DNA from: Streptomyces sp. NRRL WC-3626
Lineage (GTDB): Bacteria; Actinomycetota; Actinomycetes; Streptomycetales; Streptomycetaceae
Assembly: GCF_000718785.1 (NCBI RefSeq)
Contig: NZ_JOCA01000014.1
Span: 1-64,000, forward strand
Direction of reading: 5' to 3'
DNA: 64,000 bases
Shown: piece by piece, positions 39,143 through 48,400 of the stretch
How the letters are laid out: each line of letters starts with the position of its first letter
How positions within the stretch are numbered: the first letter of the stretch is position 1
Notes under the pieces: model-generated
Told to the model about the DNA's origin: nothing
The model's database searches: none
Seen by the model: only the letters and a program-made list of their open reading frames with translations
Program-made: the position numbers and the translations under genes

Positions 39143-39183
39143 GGTGGGACGACGACCGCCCACAAGACGAGGACACCTCCGCC

Positions 39184-40416
39184 ATGGCACTGCAGATCAA
39201 CGCCACCAACCCGGAGCACCCCGCGCTCCTGTTGGAACTGCCGTGGCATCTGCCGCTGGAGGAGTGGCCCGAGGAGTACCTGGTCCCGCTGCCGCGCGGC
39301 ATCTCCCGGCACGTGGTGCGCTACGCGCGCGCCGGCGACGAGGTGATCGCGGTCAAGGAACTCGCCCAGCGGCCCGCGCTGCGCGAGTACGAGCTGCTGC
39401 GCGACCTGGACCGCATCGGCATCCCGGCGGTCGACCCGCTGGCCGTGCTCACCGGCCGCACCGACACCGCCGGGGAACCGCTGGAGAGCGTCCTGGTCAC
39501 CCGGCACCTCGGCGGCTCGATGCCCTACCGGTCGATGTTCGAGACGACGCTGCGCCCGGCGACCATGCACCGGCTGATGGACGCGCTCGCCGTGCTGCTG
39601 GTGCGGCTGCACCTGGCCGGGTTCGCGTGGGGCGACTGCTCGCTGTCCAACACGCTGTTCCGGCGGGACGCGGGCGCCTACGCCGCCTACCTCGTGGACG
39701 CCGAGACCGGTGATCTGCACCCGGAGCTCAGCGCCGGCCAGCGGGAGTACGACCTCGATCTCGCGCGGGTCAACATCAGCGGCGAGCTGCTCGACCTGGA
39801 GGCCTCGGGGGCGCTGCACCCCTCCGTCGACCCGATCGAGTTCGGCACCGAGATCTGCGCCCGCTACCAGAGACTGTGGCAGGAGCTGACCCGCACCTCC
39901 GTGTACCCGGCGGGCAAGTACCAGTACATCGAGCGCCGGATCCGCCGGCTGAACGACCTCGGCTTCGACGTGGCCGAGATGCAGATCGAGCACGCCTCCA
40001 ACGGCGACACGGTCACCTTCGTGCCGAAGGTCGTGGACGCCGGGCACCATCAGCGGCAGCTGCTGCGGCTGACCGGCCTGGACGCCGAGGAGAACCAGGC
40101 CAGGCGGCTGCTGAACGACCTGGAGAGCTGGATGGCCACCCAGGACGACTACGCCCCGGGCGACCCCCTCGGCGCCCGTCCGGAGGTCCTCGCGCACCGC
40201 TGGGTGCGGGAGGTCTTCCGGCCCACCGTGCGGTCCGTGCCGCCGGAGCTGCGCGGGCCGATGGACGCCGCGGAGATCTATCACGAACTGCTCGAGCACC
40301 GCTGGTACCTGTCCGAGCGTGCCCAGCACGACATCGGGCTGGGCACGGCCGTCGAGGACTACATCAAGAACATCCTCCCGAAGGTGCGGGAGACGCTCCG
40401 GCCGACGGCCGACTGA
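39184..40416 (+). CDS. DUF4032 protein with kinase-like N-terminal domain
   Basis: 410 aa. The N-terminal half resembles the lipopolysaccharide-kinase branch of kinase-like proteins: DEVIAVKELAQRPALREYELLRDL with a Lys-Glu pair, HLAGFAWGDCSLSNTLF (a catalytic loop lacking the usual HGD/HRD, having WGD) and YLVDAETGDLHPELS with an Asp in the metal position. The C-terminal half is DUF4032 (RYQRLWQELTRTSVYPAGKYQYIERRIRRLNDLGFDV). Function unknown. It is separate from its neighbours by short gaps on both sides and converges with the universal stress protein. Confidence 0.82.
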   Translation: MALQINATNPEHPALLLELPWHLPLEEWPEEYLVPLPRGISRHVVRYARAGDEVIAVKELAQRPALREYELLRDLDRIGIPAVDPLAVLTGRTDTAGEPLESVLVTRHLGGSMPYRSMFETTLRPATMHRLMDALAVLLVRLHLAGFAWGDCSLSNTLFRRDAGAYAAYLVDAETGDLHPELSAGQREYDLDLARVNISGELLDLEASGALHPSVDPIEFGTEICARYQRLWQELTRTSVYPAGKYQYIERRIRRLNDLGFDVAEMQIEHASNGDTVTFVPKVVDAGHHQRQLLRLTGLDAEENQARRLLNDLESWMATQDDYAPGDPLGARPEVLAHRWVREVFRPTVRSVPPELRGPMDAAEIYHELLEHRWYLSERAQHDIGLGTAVEDYIKNILPKVRETLRPTAD

Positions 40417-40432
40417 GCCCGAGACGCCCCCG

Positions 40433-41305
40433 TCAGGCCGGCGGCACCACGGCCACCGGGCAGTCCGCGTGGTGCAGGACGCCGTACGCCACCGAGCCGA
40501 TCCTGGCCCCCACGGCGGTGCGGTGGGCACGGCGGCCGACCACCATCAGCTGGGCGGTGCCCGCCACCGAGAGCAGCACCTGGCCGGCGCTGCCCATCTC
40601 CACGTGCTCGATCACCCGCACGTCCGGGTAGCGCTCCCGCCACGGCGCGAGGGCCGCCGCCAGCGCCTTCTGCTCGAACGGCTCCAGACCGCCGGCCTCG
40701 TCGAGGAGCTGCAGCGAGGCGGGGCTGTAGGCGAACACCGGGGGCAGGGTCCAGGCCCGTACGGCGCGTACCGTGGCCCCGCGCCGGGCCGCGGTCTCGA
40801 AGGCGAGGCCGAGCGCGGCGGCGCTGTCCTCCGGGTCGCCCTGCTGGCCGACGACGATCTCGTGCCCGGCGACCTCGTCCGACGCCTGGTCCCCGGCCCG
40901 TACGAACACCACCGGCCGTCCGGCGTCGACGATCACCTGCTGGCCGACCGAGCCGACCAGGAAACCCATGATCCGCCCATGGCCGCGCGAGCCCAGCACG
41001 AGCAGCTCCGCGTCGGCGGCCGCCTCCGTGAGCGTCGGGACGGCGTCGCCCTCCAGGACGTCCGTCGTCACCGCGAGCCCGGGGTGGCGTTCGGCGACGG
41101 CGCGGACCGCCCCGGCGGCCGACTCGCGCGCCCACCGCTCCTGGGTGGCCCTGTCCCCCGTGTCCACCGCGTCGTGCGCCTCGAACCGCCAGGCGTGCAC
41201 CACCCGCAGCGGCAGTCCCCGGCGGACCGCCTCCCGCGCCGCCCAGGCCAGCGCGGCGAGGCTCTCCCCGGTTCCGTCGATCCCTGCCGTGATCGGGCGC
41301 GTCAT
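40433..41305 (-). CDS. Universal stress protein, two-domain
   Basis: 290 aa with two tandem Usp domains (residues about 1-140 and 148-288). The first has an intact ATP-binding motif GSRGHGRIMGFLVGSVGQQVI; the second has GRRAHRTAVGARIGSVAYGVL with altered spacing, so it may not bind ATP. ATG with GGAGGA about 5 bases upstream. Divergent from the receiver-thioredoxin-reductase operon over a 200-base gap. Stress-related by family and neighbourhood; its effect is unknown. Confidence 0.88.
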   Translation of the reverse strand: MTRPITAGIDGTGESLAALAWAAREAVRRGLPLRVVHAWRFEAHDAVDTGDRATQERWARESAAGAVRAVAERHPGLAVTTDVLEGDAVPTLTEAAADAELLVLGSRGHGRIMGFLVGSVGQQVIVDAGRPVVFVRAGDQASDEVAGHEIVVGQQGDPEDSAAALGLAFETAARRGATVRAVRAWTLPPVFAYSPASLQLLDEAGGLEPFEQKALAAALAPWRERYPDVRVIEHVEMGSAGQVLLSVAGTAQLMVVGRRAHRTAVGARIGSVAYGVLHHADCPVAVVPPA

Positions 41306-41505
41306 CCCGTTCCTCCCGGTGTCGTGTCCACTTGGCACGGTCCAGTCTTCCCTACACCGCCGCCCCGGCCGCAGGCGGTCGTGGGGCTCACCCGTCCCTG
41401 AGCGTTTCGGCGCGGGCGAACATACGATGGGCGGGGCCGGTGTGGTGGCCGTGGGCCGACCGGGGTCCGCCGCGCCGGGGAAACGAGCGCACACGTGGGG
41501 GACGT

Positions 41506-43182
41506 ATGACTCAGGCCGCCGAAGCGGCGCGAAACGTGATCATGACCGTGGACGACGATCCGGGTGTCTCCCGCGCGGTGGCCCGGGACCTCAGAAGGCG
41601 TTACGGGGCGTCGTACCGGATCGTGCGCGCGGAGTCCGGCGAGTCCGCGCTGGACGCGCTGCGCGAACTGAAGCTGCGCGGCGACCTCGTCGCGGTGATC
41701 CTGGCCGACTACCGGATGCCGCGGATGAACGGCATCGAGTTCCTGGAGCAGGCCCTCGACATCCACCCGGGGGCCCGGCGGGTGCTGCTGACCGCGTACG
41801 CGGACACCGGCGCGGCGATCGACGCGATCAACGTCGTCGACCTCGACCACTACCTCCTCAAGCCGTGGGACCCGCCGGAGGAGAAGCTCTACCCGGTCCT
41901 CGACGACCTCCTGGAGGCGTGGCGGTGCAGCGACTACCGGCCGGTGCCCAGCACCAAGGTGGTCGGGCACCGCTGGTCGGCGCGGTCCTCGGACGTACGG
42001 GAGTTCCTGGCCCGCAACCAGGTGCCGTACCGCTGGTACTCCTCCGACGAGCCGGAGGGCCGCCGGCTGCTGGCCGCCGCCGGTGAGGACGGGAGGCGGC
42101 TGCCGGTGGTGATCACCCCGGACGGGACGCCCCTGGTGGAGCCGGAGACCGTGGACCTCGCCGCGCACGTGGGCCTGGCGACGGCCCCGGAGGCCGACTT
42201 CTACGACCTGGTGGTGATCGGCGGCGGCCCGGCCGGTCTCGGCGCGGCGGTCTACGGGGCCTCGGAGGGGCTGCGGACCGTGCTGGTGGAGCGGTCGGCG
42301 ACCGGCGGGCAGGCGGGACAGTCCTCCCGGATCGAGAACTATCTCGGCTTCCCCGACGGGGTGTCGGGCGGGCAGCTCACCGATCGGGCGCGGCGGCAGG
42401 CCACCCGGTTCGGCGCCGAGATCCTCACCGCGCGCGAGGTGACGGGGCTCGAGGTCAACGGCGGCGCCCGCGTCGTACGGTTCTCCGACGGCTCCGAGAT
42501 CGCCGCGCACAGCGTGATCCTGGCGACCGGGGTGTCGTACCGGCAGCTGGCGGCGCCCGGCTGCGAGGAGCTCAACGGCTGCGGGGTGTACTACGGGTCC
42601 GCGCTGACGGAGGCCGCCGCCTGCCAGGGCCAGGACGTGTACATCGTCGGCGGCGCCAACTCGGCCGGGCAGGCGGCGATGTATCTCGCCCGGTTCGCCA
42701 AGTCGGTGACGCTGCTGGTGCGCGGGCCGGACCTCGCGGCGTCGATGTCGTACTACCTGATCCAGCAGATCGAACAGGCGCCGAACATCTCGGTGCGCTG
42801 CGGGTCGGTCGTCGAGGGCGCGCACGGCGACGGGCACCTGGAGCGGCTGACCGTGCGCGACACGAGCGGCGGAGCGAGTGAGCTCGTCGACGCGCAGTGG
42901 CTGTTCGTGTTCATCGGCGCCGCCCCGCTGACCGACTGGCTGGACGGCACGGTGCTGCGGGACGAGCGCGGGTTCATCCTCGCCGGGCCCGACCTCACCG
43001 CCGACGGACGGCCGCCCGCGGACTGGGAGCTGGACCGGCCGCCGTACCACCTGGAGACCAATGTGCCCGGCGTGTTCGTCGCGGGCGACGCGCGCGCGCA
43101 GTCCGCCAAACGGGTCGCGTCCGCCGTCGGAGAGGGAGCCATGGCCGTGATGCTCGTCCACCGGTATCTGGAGCAGTCGTGA
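41506..43182 (+). CDS. Response-regulator receiver fused to thioredoxin-reductase-like oxidoreductase
   Basis: 558 aa. Residues about 10-125 are a receiver domain (VIMTVDDDPG acidic pair, phospho-acceptor Asp in LADYRMPRMNG, LTAYAD, LKPWDPPEE). A thioredoxin-like linker region follows (about 130-215, VGHRWSARSSDVREFLARNQVPYRW). Residues about 225-555 are a thioredoxin-reductase-like FAD/NADPH fold (LVVIGGGPAGLGAAVYGASEG, GGQAGQSSRIENYLGFP, VYIVGGANSAGQAAMYLA, GVFVAGDARAQS). The redox CxxC is missing: the site reads GCGVYYGS. The stop overlaps the kinase start (GTGA). Phosphorylation-controlled redox activity is inference. Confidence 0.88.
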   Translation: MTQAAEAARNVIMTVDDDPGVSRAVARDLRRRYGASYRIVRAESGESALDALRELKLRGDLVAVILADYRMPRMNGIEFLEQALDIHPGARRVLLTAYADTGAAIDAINVVDLDHYLLKPWDPPEEKLYPVLDDLLEAWRCSDYRPVPSTKVVGHRWSARSSDVREFLARNQVPYRWYSSDEPEGRRLLAAAGEDGRRLPVVITPDGTPLVEPETVDLAAHVGLATAPEADFYDLVVIGGGPAGLGAAVYGASEGLRTVLVERSATGGQAGQSSRIENYLGFPDGVSGGQLTDRARRQATRFGAEILTAREVTGLEVNGGARVVRFSDGSEIAAHSVILATGVSYRQLAAPGCEELNGCGVYYGSALTEAAACQGQDVYIVGGANSAGQAAMYLARFAKSVTLLVRGPDLAASMSYYLIQQIEQAPNISVRCGSVVEGAHGDGHLERLTVRDTSGGASELVDAQWLFVFIGAAPLTDWLDGTVLRDERGFILAGPDLTADGRPPADWELDRPPYHLETNVPGVFVAGDARAQSAKRVASAVGEGAMAVMLVHRYLEQS

Positions 43183-44639
43183 GCGGGCAGCCGCTGCCGT
43201 GCAGCCCGCGGGAGATCGGCGCCCTGTTCCTGTTCGAGAAGCTCACCCCCGAGCAGTTGGGGCGGCTCTGCGGCGAGGGCCGGGTGGAGCGGTTCGAGCC
43301 CGGTCCGGTCTACACCGAGGGGGAGCCCGCCACCTGCTTCTACGTGATGCTCGACGGCACCGTCGTGCTGTCCCGCCGGGTCGGCGCGGACGACGTGGAG
43401 GTCACCCGCACCTCCCAGCGCGGGGTGTACGCGGGCGCCATGCAGGCGTACCTCGGGGACCGGGTGCGGCAGGTGTACAACAACTCGATGCGCGTGACGG
43501 AGCCGACGCGGTTCTTCGTGGTGCCCGCGGACACGTTCGCGAGCATCATGCAGGAGTGGTTCCCGATGGCCGTCCACCTCCTGGAGGGGCTGTTCTTCGG
43601 GTCGAAGAGCACCCAGCGGGCCATCGGCCAGCGCGAACGGCTGCTGGCGCTCGGCTCGCTGTCGGCCGGGCTGACCCACGAACTCAACAACCCCGCCGCG
43701 GCGGCCGTGCGGGCGACCGCGACGCTGCGCGAGCGCGTCGGCAAGATGCGGCACAAGCTGCGCATCATCTCCGCCGGCACCTACGACCGCGAGACACTGG
43801 CCAACCTCATCGACATCCAGGAGCGCACGGCCGAACGGGTCGCGAAGGCACCGGTGCTGAGCCCGCTGGAGGCGTCCGACCGCGAGGACGCGCTCGCCGA
43901 CTGGCTGGACGACCACGGTATCGACGACGGCTGGCGGATCGCCCCCACGTTCGTACAGGCCGGGCTGGACGAGGACTGGCTGGACGAGGTCGCCGCCGCC
44001 GTGGACGAGGAGACGCTCCCCTCGGCGGTCGGCTGGCTCAGCTACACGGTCGAGACGGAACTGCTGATGGACGAGATCGCGGACTCCACCAACCGCGTCT
44101 CGCACCTCGTCGACGCCGCCAAGCAGTACTCGCAGCTCGACCGCGCCCCCTTCCAGGTCGCCGACGTGCACGAGCTCCTCGACAGCACGCTGCTGATGCT
44201 GTCGGGGAAGTTCGGGCAGCGGATCAAGGTGGTCAAGGAGTACGACCGCACCCTGCCGCGCGTGCCCGCGTACCCGGCGGAACTCAACCAGGTGTGGACC
44301 AACCTGATCGACAACGCGGTCGCCGCCATGAACGGGACGAGCGGCGAGGGCACCCTGACCGTGCGCACCGCGCGGGAGAACGACCGGCTGCTGGTGGAGT
44401 TCGGCGACACCGGCACGGGCATCCCGCCGGAGGTCCGCGACCGGGTCTTCGACCCGTTCTTCACCACCAAGCCGGTGGGCGAGGGCACCGGGCTCGGCCT
44501 GGACATCTCCTGGCGGATCGTGGTGAACAAGCACCACGGGACGCTCCGGTTCGACTCCGAGCCCGGCGACACCCGCTTCCAGGTGCTGCTGCCGCTCACC
44601 GCACCGGCCCCCGACGACACCCCCGAGGAGTCCGCATGA
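43179..44639 (+). CDS. Histidine kinase with N-terminal cNMP-binding domain
   Basis: 486 aa, soluble. Residues about 15-130 are a Crp-like cyclic-nucleotide-binding domain (FEPGPVYTEGEPATCFYVMLDGTVVLSRRVG). The H-box reads LGSLSAGLTHELNNPAAAAVRATATL (His about residue 167) and the ATPase has VWTNLIDNAVAAM, FGDTGTGIPPEVRDRVFDPFFTTKPVGEGTGLGLDISWRIV. It overlaps the receiver-fusion gene by 4 bases at the start and the zinc-finger gene by 4 bases (ATGA) at the end, so it is the probable phosphodonor for that receiver. Confidence 0.9.
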   Translation: MSGQPLPCSPREIGALFLFEKLTPEQLGRLCGEGRVERFEPGPVYTEGEPATCFYVMLDGTVVLSRRVGADDVEVTRTSQRGVYAGAMQAYLGDRVRQVYNNSMRVTEPTRFFVVPADTFASIMQEWFPMAVHLLEGLFFGSKSTQRAIGQRERLLALGSLSAGLTHELNNPAAAAVRATATLRERVGKMRHKLRIISAGTYDRETLANLIDIQERTAERVAKAPVLSPLEASDREDALADWLDDHGIDDGWRIAPTFVQAGLDEDWLDEVAAAVDEETLPSAVGWLSYTVETELLMDEIADSTNRVSHLVDAAKQYSQLDRAPFQVADVHELLDSTLLMLSGKFGQRIKVVKEYDRTLPRVPAYPAELNQVWTNLIDNAVAAMNGTSGEGTLTVRTARENDRLLVEFGDTGTGIPPEVRDRVFDPFFTTKPVGEGTGLGLDISWRIVVNKHHGTLRFDSEPGDTRFQVLLPLTAPAPDDTPEESA

Positions 44640-44989
44640 CCAGCGACCACGACATCGACCCCGCCGTCCCCCCGGGCGGCCCGGGCTGCGCCGACTGCGA
44701 CTCCGTGGGCGGCTGGTGGTTCCATCTGCGGCGCTGCGCGCGGTGCGGCCACATCGGCTGCTGCGACAGCTCGCCCGGCCGGCACGCCACGGCGCACTTC
44801 AAGGCCACGGGGCATCCCGTGGTCCGCAGCTACGAGCCGGGCGAGGACTGGTTCTGGAACTACGCCACCAACGAGCTGTACGAGTCCGGCCCCGACCTGG
44901 CCCCGCCCGCGAGCCACCCCGCCGACCAGCCGGCGCCGGGGCCCGCGGGACGGGTGCCGGCGGACTGGGCACAAACACTGCGCGGCTGA
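44636..44989 (+). CDS. UBP-type zinc finger protein
   Basis: 117 aa. The zf-UBP domain CADCDSVGGWWFHLRRCARCGHIGCCDSSPGRHATAHFKATGHPVVRSYEPGEDWFWNY (about residues 18-76) has the Cys/His set for three zinc ions and the Arg used by eukaryotic relatives to bind ubiquitin C-termini. In actinobacteria no ubiquitin exists, though Pup is present; the ligand here is unknown. The C-terminal tail is Pro/Ala-rich. Third gene of the overlapping operon after the receiver fusion and the kinase. Confidence 0.9.
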   Translation: MTSDHDIDPAVPPGGPGCADCDSVGGWWFHLRRCARCGHIGCCDSSPGRHATAHFKATGHPVVRSYEPGEDWFWNYATNELYESGPDLAPPASHPADQPAPGPAGRVPADWAQTLRG

Positions 44990-45046
44990 GCGGCGGCCCA
45001 CGTCACGGTCCTGGCGGAGGGAGGGAGTCCGGGCGAGGATGCCCCC

Positions 45047-45724
45047 ATGAAGGGTGACCTGTTTTCCAGTCAGCACATGGTGCGGCCGGCGACGGCGGCG
45101 GGCATGACGGTCGAGAACGCCAAGTGCGTGCGCTACACGGTCGACGGCGAGATGCACGCCCGGCAGGGCGCGATGATCGCCTACCGCGGCGATCTGCGCT
45201 TCGAGCGCAAGGGCCAGGGCGTGGGCGGCATGCTCAAACGGGCGGTGACCGGCGAGGGGCTGCCCCTGATGGCGGTGCGCGGCCGGGGCGAGGCCTGGTT
45301 CGCGCACGAGGCGCAGAACTGCTTCATCGTCGAGGTCGACCCCGGCGACGAGTTCACCGTCAACGGCCGCAACGTCCTGTGCTTCGACTCCTCGCTGTCC
45401 TACCGGATCGCGACCGTGAAGGGCGCCGGCATCACCGGCGGCGGCCTGTTCAACAGCGTCTTCACCGGGCACGGCCGGCTGGGGCTGGTCTGCGACGGGA
45501 ATCCGCTGGTGATCCCGGTGTCCCCGCAGTACCCGGTCTTCGTGGACACGGACGCGATCGTCGGCTGGACCGCGGGCCTCGACACCTCGCTGCACCGATC
45601 GCAGTCGGTCGGCTCGATGCTGCGCGGCGGGTCCGGCGAGGCCGTACAGCTGGTGCTGCGGGGTGAGGGCCATGTCGTCGTCCGGCCCAGTGAGGCGACA
45701 CCCCAGAAGGCACAGCAGCACTGA
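45047..45724 (+). CDS. AIM24/TIGR00266-family protein
   Basis: 225 aa. The AIM24-like beta-rich fold (TIGR00266-type) is shown by VDGEMHARQGAMIAYRGDLRFERKGQ, GEGLPLMAVRGRGEAWFAHEAQNCFIVEVDPGDEFTVNGRNVLCFD and FNSVFTGHGRLGLVCDGNPLVIPV. Bacterial members have no firm function; the mitochondrial protein affects inner membrane structure. ATG start at 45047 lies 57 bases after the zinc-finger gene, with GGAGGGAGGG about 25 bases upstream but only a weak site close to the ATG. Confidence 0.86.
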   Translation: MKGDLFSSQHMVRPATAAGMTVENAKCVRYTVDGEMHARQGAMIAYRGDLRFERKGQGVGGMLKRAVTGEGLPLMAVRGRGEAWFAHEAQNCFIVEVDPGDEFTVNGRNVLCFDSSLSYRIATVKGAGITGGGLFNSVFTGHGRLGLVCDGNPLVIPVSPQYPVFVDTDAIVGWTAGLDTSLHRSQSVGSMLRGGSGEAVQLVLRGEGHVVVRPSEATPQKAQQH

Positions 45725-45805
45725 CCGATGTTGACCTTGGCCGCCGGCCGGGTCAGGGTGGACGGCGACGCGGATCGCACACCCCGCGCCGGAGAGGTGG
45801 CAGTC

Positions 45806-46765
45806 GTGATCGGGATCGCCGACATCGAGACCGCGGCCGGGCGGATCGCCCCGCACGTGGTGCGGACCCCGACCGTGCCGAGCCCCGGCCTGTCGGCGCT
45901 GCTGGGGGTTCCGGTCACGGCGAAGCTGGAGCTGCTGCAGCGCACCGGTTCGTTCAAGGTGCGGGGCGCGGCGGCGAAGCTGCTGTCACTGGGCGAGGCC
46001 GAGCGGGCGGCCGGGGTCGTGGCGGTGAGCGGCGGCAACCACGGGATCTCCCTCGCGGTGATGGCCGCGGCCCTCGATGTGAAGGCCACGGTGGTGATGC
46101 CGCGTTCGGCGCCCGCCCGGGCCGTGGAGATCGCGGAGTCCGCCGGGGCGTCGGTGCGGCTGACCCCCGACATGGACGGCGCGTTCGCGCTGATGAACCG
46201 GCTGCGGCAGGAGGGGCTGACCCTGGTCCACCCCTTCGACGACCCGGTGGTGATCGCCGGTCAGGGCACCGTGGGGCTGGAGTTCGCCGCCGACGCCGGT
46301 GACCTCACCGACGTGCTGGTGAGCATCGGGGGCGGCGGGCTGATCGCCGGGGTGGCGGCGGCCCTGCGGGCGCTGCGGCCGGGGGTGCGGATCTGGGGCG
46401 TGGAGACCGAGGGCGCGGAGGCGATGTCCCGGGCGCTGGCGGCGGGCGGCCCGCTGCCGGTGAGGCTGACGTCCATCGTGTCCACGCTGAGCGCGCCGGC
46501 CGTGTCCCGGCTGACGTACGAGCATGTGTCGGAGCTGGTCACCGAGGTGCTGGTGGTGCCGGACCGGGAGGCGGTACGGGGCTCCCTCGACCTCGCGGAC
46601 CACGCCAAGGTGTGGGCCGAACCGGCGGCCGGCTGTCTGCTGCCCGCCGCGCGGCGGGTGCTGGAGCGGGTCGGTGGGGACGCCCGGCTGGGTCTGGTGG
46701 TGTGCGGCGGCAACGCCACCACCGGCGACATGATCGCCTGGACGGAACACTTCGAGCTTCGCTGA
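45806..46765 (+). CDS. Threonine/serine dehydratase-like PLP enzyme
   Basis: 319 aa from GTG 45806 (GGAGAGG 8 bases upstream); the open frame extends upstream but without protein-like sequence. PLP lysine in QRTGSFKVRGAAAKLL (Lys about residue 52), phosphate-binding loop VVAVSGGNHGISLAVMAA, glycine-rich loop VLVSIGGGGLIAGVAAAL and terminal VVCGGNATTGD. Fold-type II threonine ammonia-lyase or serine racemase-like; no ACT domain, so not feedback-inhibited by isoleucine in the usual way. It follows AIM24 by 81 bases. Confidence 0.85.
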   Translation: MIGIADIETAAGRIAPHVVRTPTVPSPGLSALLGVPVTAKLELLQRTGSFKVRGAAAKLLSLGEAERAAGVVAVSGGNHGISLAVMAAALDVKATVVMPRSAPARAVEIAESAGASVRLTPDMDGAFALMNRLRQEGLTLVHPFDDPVVIAGQGTVGLEFAADAGDLTDVLVSIGGGGLIAGVAAALRALRPGVRIWGVETEGAEAMSRALAAGGPLPVRLTSIVSTLSAPAVSRLTYEHVSELVTEVLVVPDREAVRGSLDLADHAKVWAEPAAGCLLPAARRVLERVGGDARLGLVVCGGNATTGDMIAWTEHFELR

Positions 46766-46843
46766 GGCTCCCGTTGAACGGACGCGGCCCGTTTCCCGTA
46801 CCCCTGGGGACAGCGGGAGCCGGCGGTTCGACGAGGGATGGCC

Positions 46844-48400
46844 ATGGGCAGGGCGCACGTCTCCACGGACCGGTCGGTCGCCGGGCGGTACCGGCTGATC
46901 GAGGTCGCGCGTCGCGAGACCAACCGGGTCCGCTGGTACGCCGACGATCCGGGCACCGGGCGCCCCTGCCTCGTCACGCAGACCGCCCTCCCCCAGGACG
47001 CGGGCGTCACGCCCTCGCGGGTGCTGCGGGCGACGGAGAGCGTGGCCCGGCTGTGCCCCGGCCGGATCGCGACCGTCGTCGACGCCGTCGAGGAGTCCGG
47101 TTTCCTGTGGACCGTGCACGCCTGGATCGACGGCACGTCGCTCGACGAGGTCCTGGCCGAGGAGGGCCCGTTCACCCGCGCGCGGGCGGCACGCGTCGCG
47201 CTGGAGCTGCTCGACGTCCTGGACGCCGCGCACGCCGAGGCCGTCACCCACGGCGAACTCAGTCCGGGCCAGGTGTTCCTGCGCGAGGGCGCCCCGGTCG
47301 TGGTCACCGGGTACGGGCTGGCGGGCGCCACGTCGGTGCCCCGGCTCACGGCACCGTCGTACGCCTCCCCGGAGCAGGCCCGCAACGAGCGGATCGGGCC
47401 CGCCGCCGATCTGTGGGCGCTGGGCGCGATCCTCTACACGATGCTGGAGGGGCGTCCGCCGTTCCGGGACCGCGGGCGGCCCGAGGCCACGCTGAAGGGC
47501 GTGGACCGGCTGCCCCTGCGCACACCGTTGCGGGCGGGACCGCTCACCCAGGTCGTCCAGGGGCTGCTGCGCAAGGACCCCCGGGAGCGACCGGCCCGGC
47601 AGGCGGTGCGGGAGGCGCTCACCCGGGCACTGCGCGAGGACGACGGCACGACCGCGACGGCGCTGTCCGGCACCGTGCGGTACGCGGGCCGGGAGTGGGG
47701 CCGGCGGGCGACGCTCATCGGCACCACGCTGGCCGTCGTCACGGTGGCGGCCGCCGTGCTCGCCGCGACCCGGGGACTGCCGGGCGGCGACGGCGAGCCG
47801 GCCTCCGACGCGCCACCGGCCGCCGCGTCCGTCCCCGCCGCGTCCGTACCCGCCGCCCCCGGCGCCACGCCGGACGACGAGCCGGAGACGCCCGCCCCCT
47901 CTCCCTCCCCGACGGACGACGCCGGCGGTCTCCCGCCCGGCTATCACGCCTACCACGCCCCGGAGGGCTTCTCCGTGGCGCTGCCCGGCGGCTGGAAGCG
48001 GCTGGACACCTCGCCCGGCGCCGACGGGGCCTACCGGGTCGTCTTCGGCGCCGACGGCGACCCGCGCACCCTCGCCGTCACCTACAGCGAGGGGGTGGGG
48101 GCGGACGCGGTGGCCGTATGGCGGGACGACGTGGAGCCGCTCCTGGAGCGGTCCGGCGACGGCTACGACCGGATCGGCGGGATCCGCGCGACGACGTACC
48201 AGGGCCGGGAGGCCGCCGACATGGAGTGGTCCGCCGACGCCGGCGGCGACCGGGTGCGCACCTTCGGGCGCGGCCTCCTCCTGGGCGGCGGACGCGGCTT
48301 CTCGCTGCGCTGGACGACCCCGGCCGCCGACTGGTCGCAGCCGGCGAGCCGGGAGGCCCTGCGGACCGTCCTACGGACGTTCCGCCCCGCCCCGGACTGA
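46844..48400 (+). CDS. Ser/Thr protein kinase-like protein, probably a pseudokinase, membrane-anchored
   Basis: 518 aa from ATG 46844 (ACGAGGG 6 bases upstream; ATG 46838 too close). Residues about 15-265 follow an STPK fold but lack key residues: no GxGxxG (IEVARRETNRVRWYADD), no VAIK lysine (CLVTQTAL), HGELSPGQVF in place of HRDLKPSN, and VVVTGYGLAG in place of DFG. Helix F region LWALGAILYTMLEGRPPF is kept. A transmembrane helix (about 287-308, TLIGTTLAVVTVAAAVLAATRG), a Pro/Ala/Ser-rich stalk and an exported beta domain with FSVALPGGWKRLD follow. It likely senses or scaffolds. Its 3' end overlaps the convergent serine hydrolase gene by 30 bases. Confidence 0.85.
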   Translation: MGRAHVSTDRSVAGRYRLIEVARRETNRVRWYADDPGTGRPCLVTQTALPQDAGVTPSRVLRATESVARLCPGRIATVVDAVEESGFLWTVHAWIDGTSLDEVLAEEGPFTRARAARVALELLDVLDAAHAEAVTHGELSPGQVFLREGAPVVVTGYGLAGATSVPRLTAPSYASPEQARNERIGPAADLWALGAILYTMLEGRPPFRDRGRPEATLKGVDRLPLRTPLRAGPLTQVVQGLLRKDPRERPARQAVREALTRALREDDGTTATALSGTVRYAGREWGRRATLIGTTLAVVTVAAAVLAATRGLPGGDGEPASDAPPAAASVPAASVPAAPGATPDDEPETPAPSPSPTDDAGGLPPGYHAYHAPEGFSVALPGGWKRLDTSPGADGAYRVVFGADGDPRTLAVTYSEGVGADAVAVWRDDVEPLLERSGDGYDRIGGIRATTYQGREAADMEWSADAGGDRVRTFGRGLLLGGGRGFSLRWTTPAADWSQPASREALRTVLRTFRPAPD

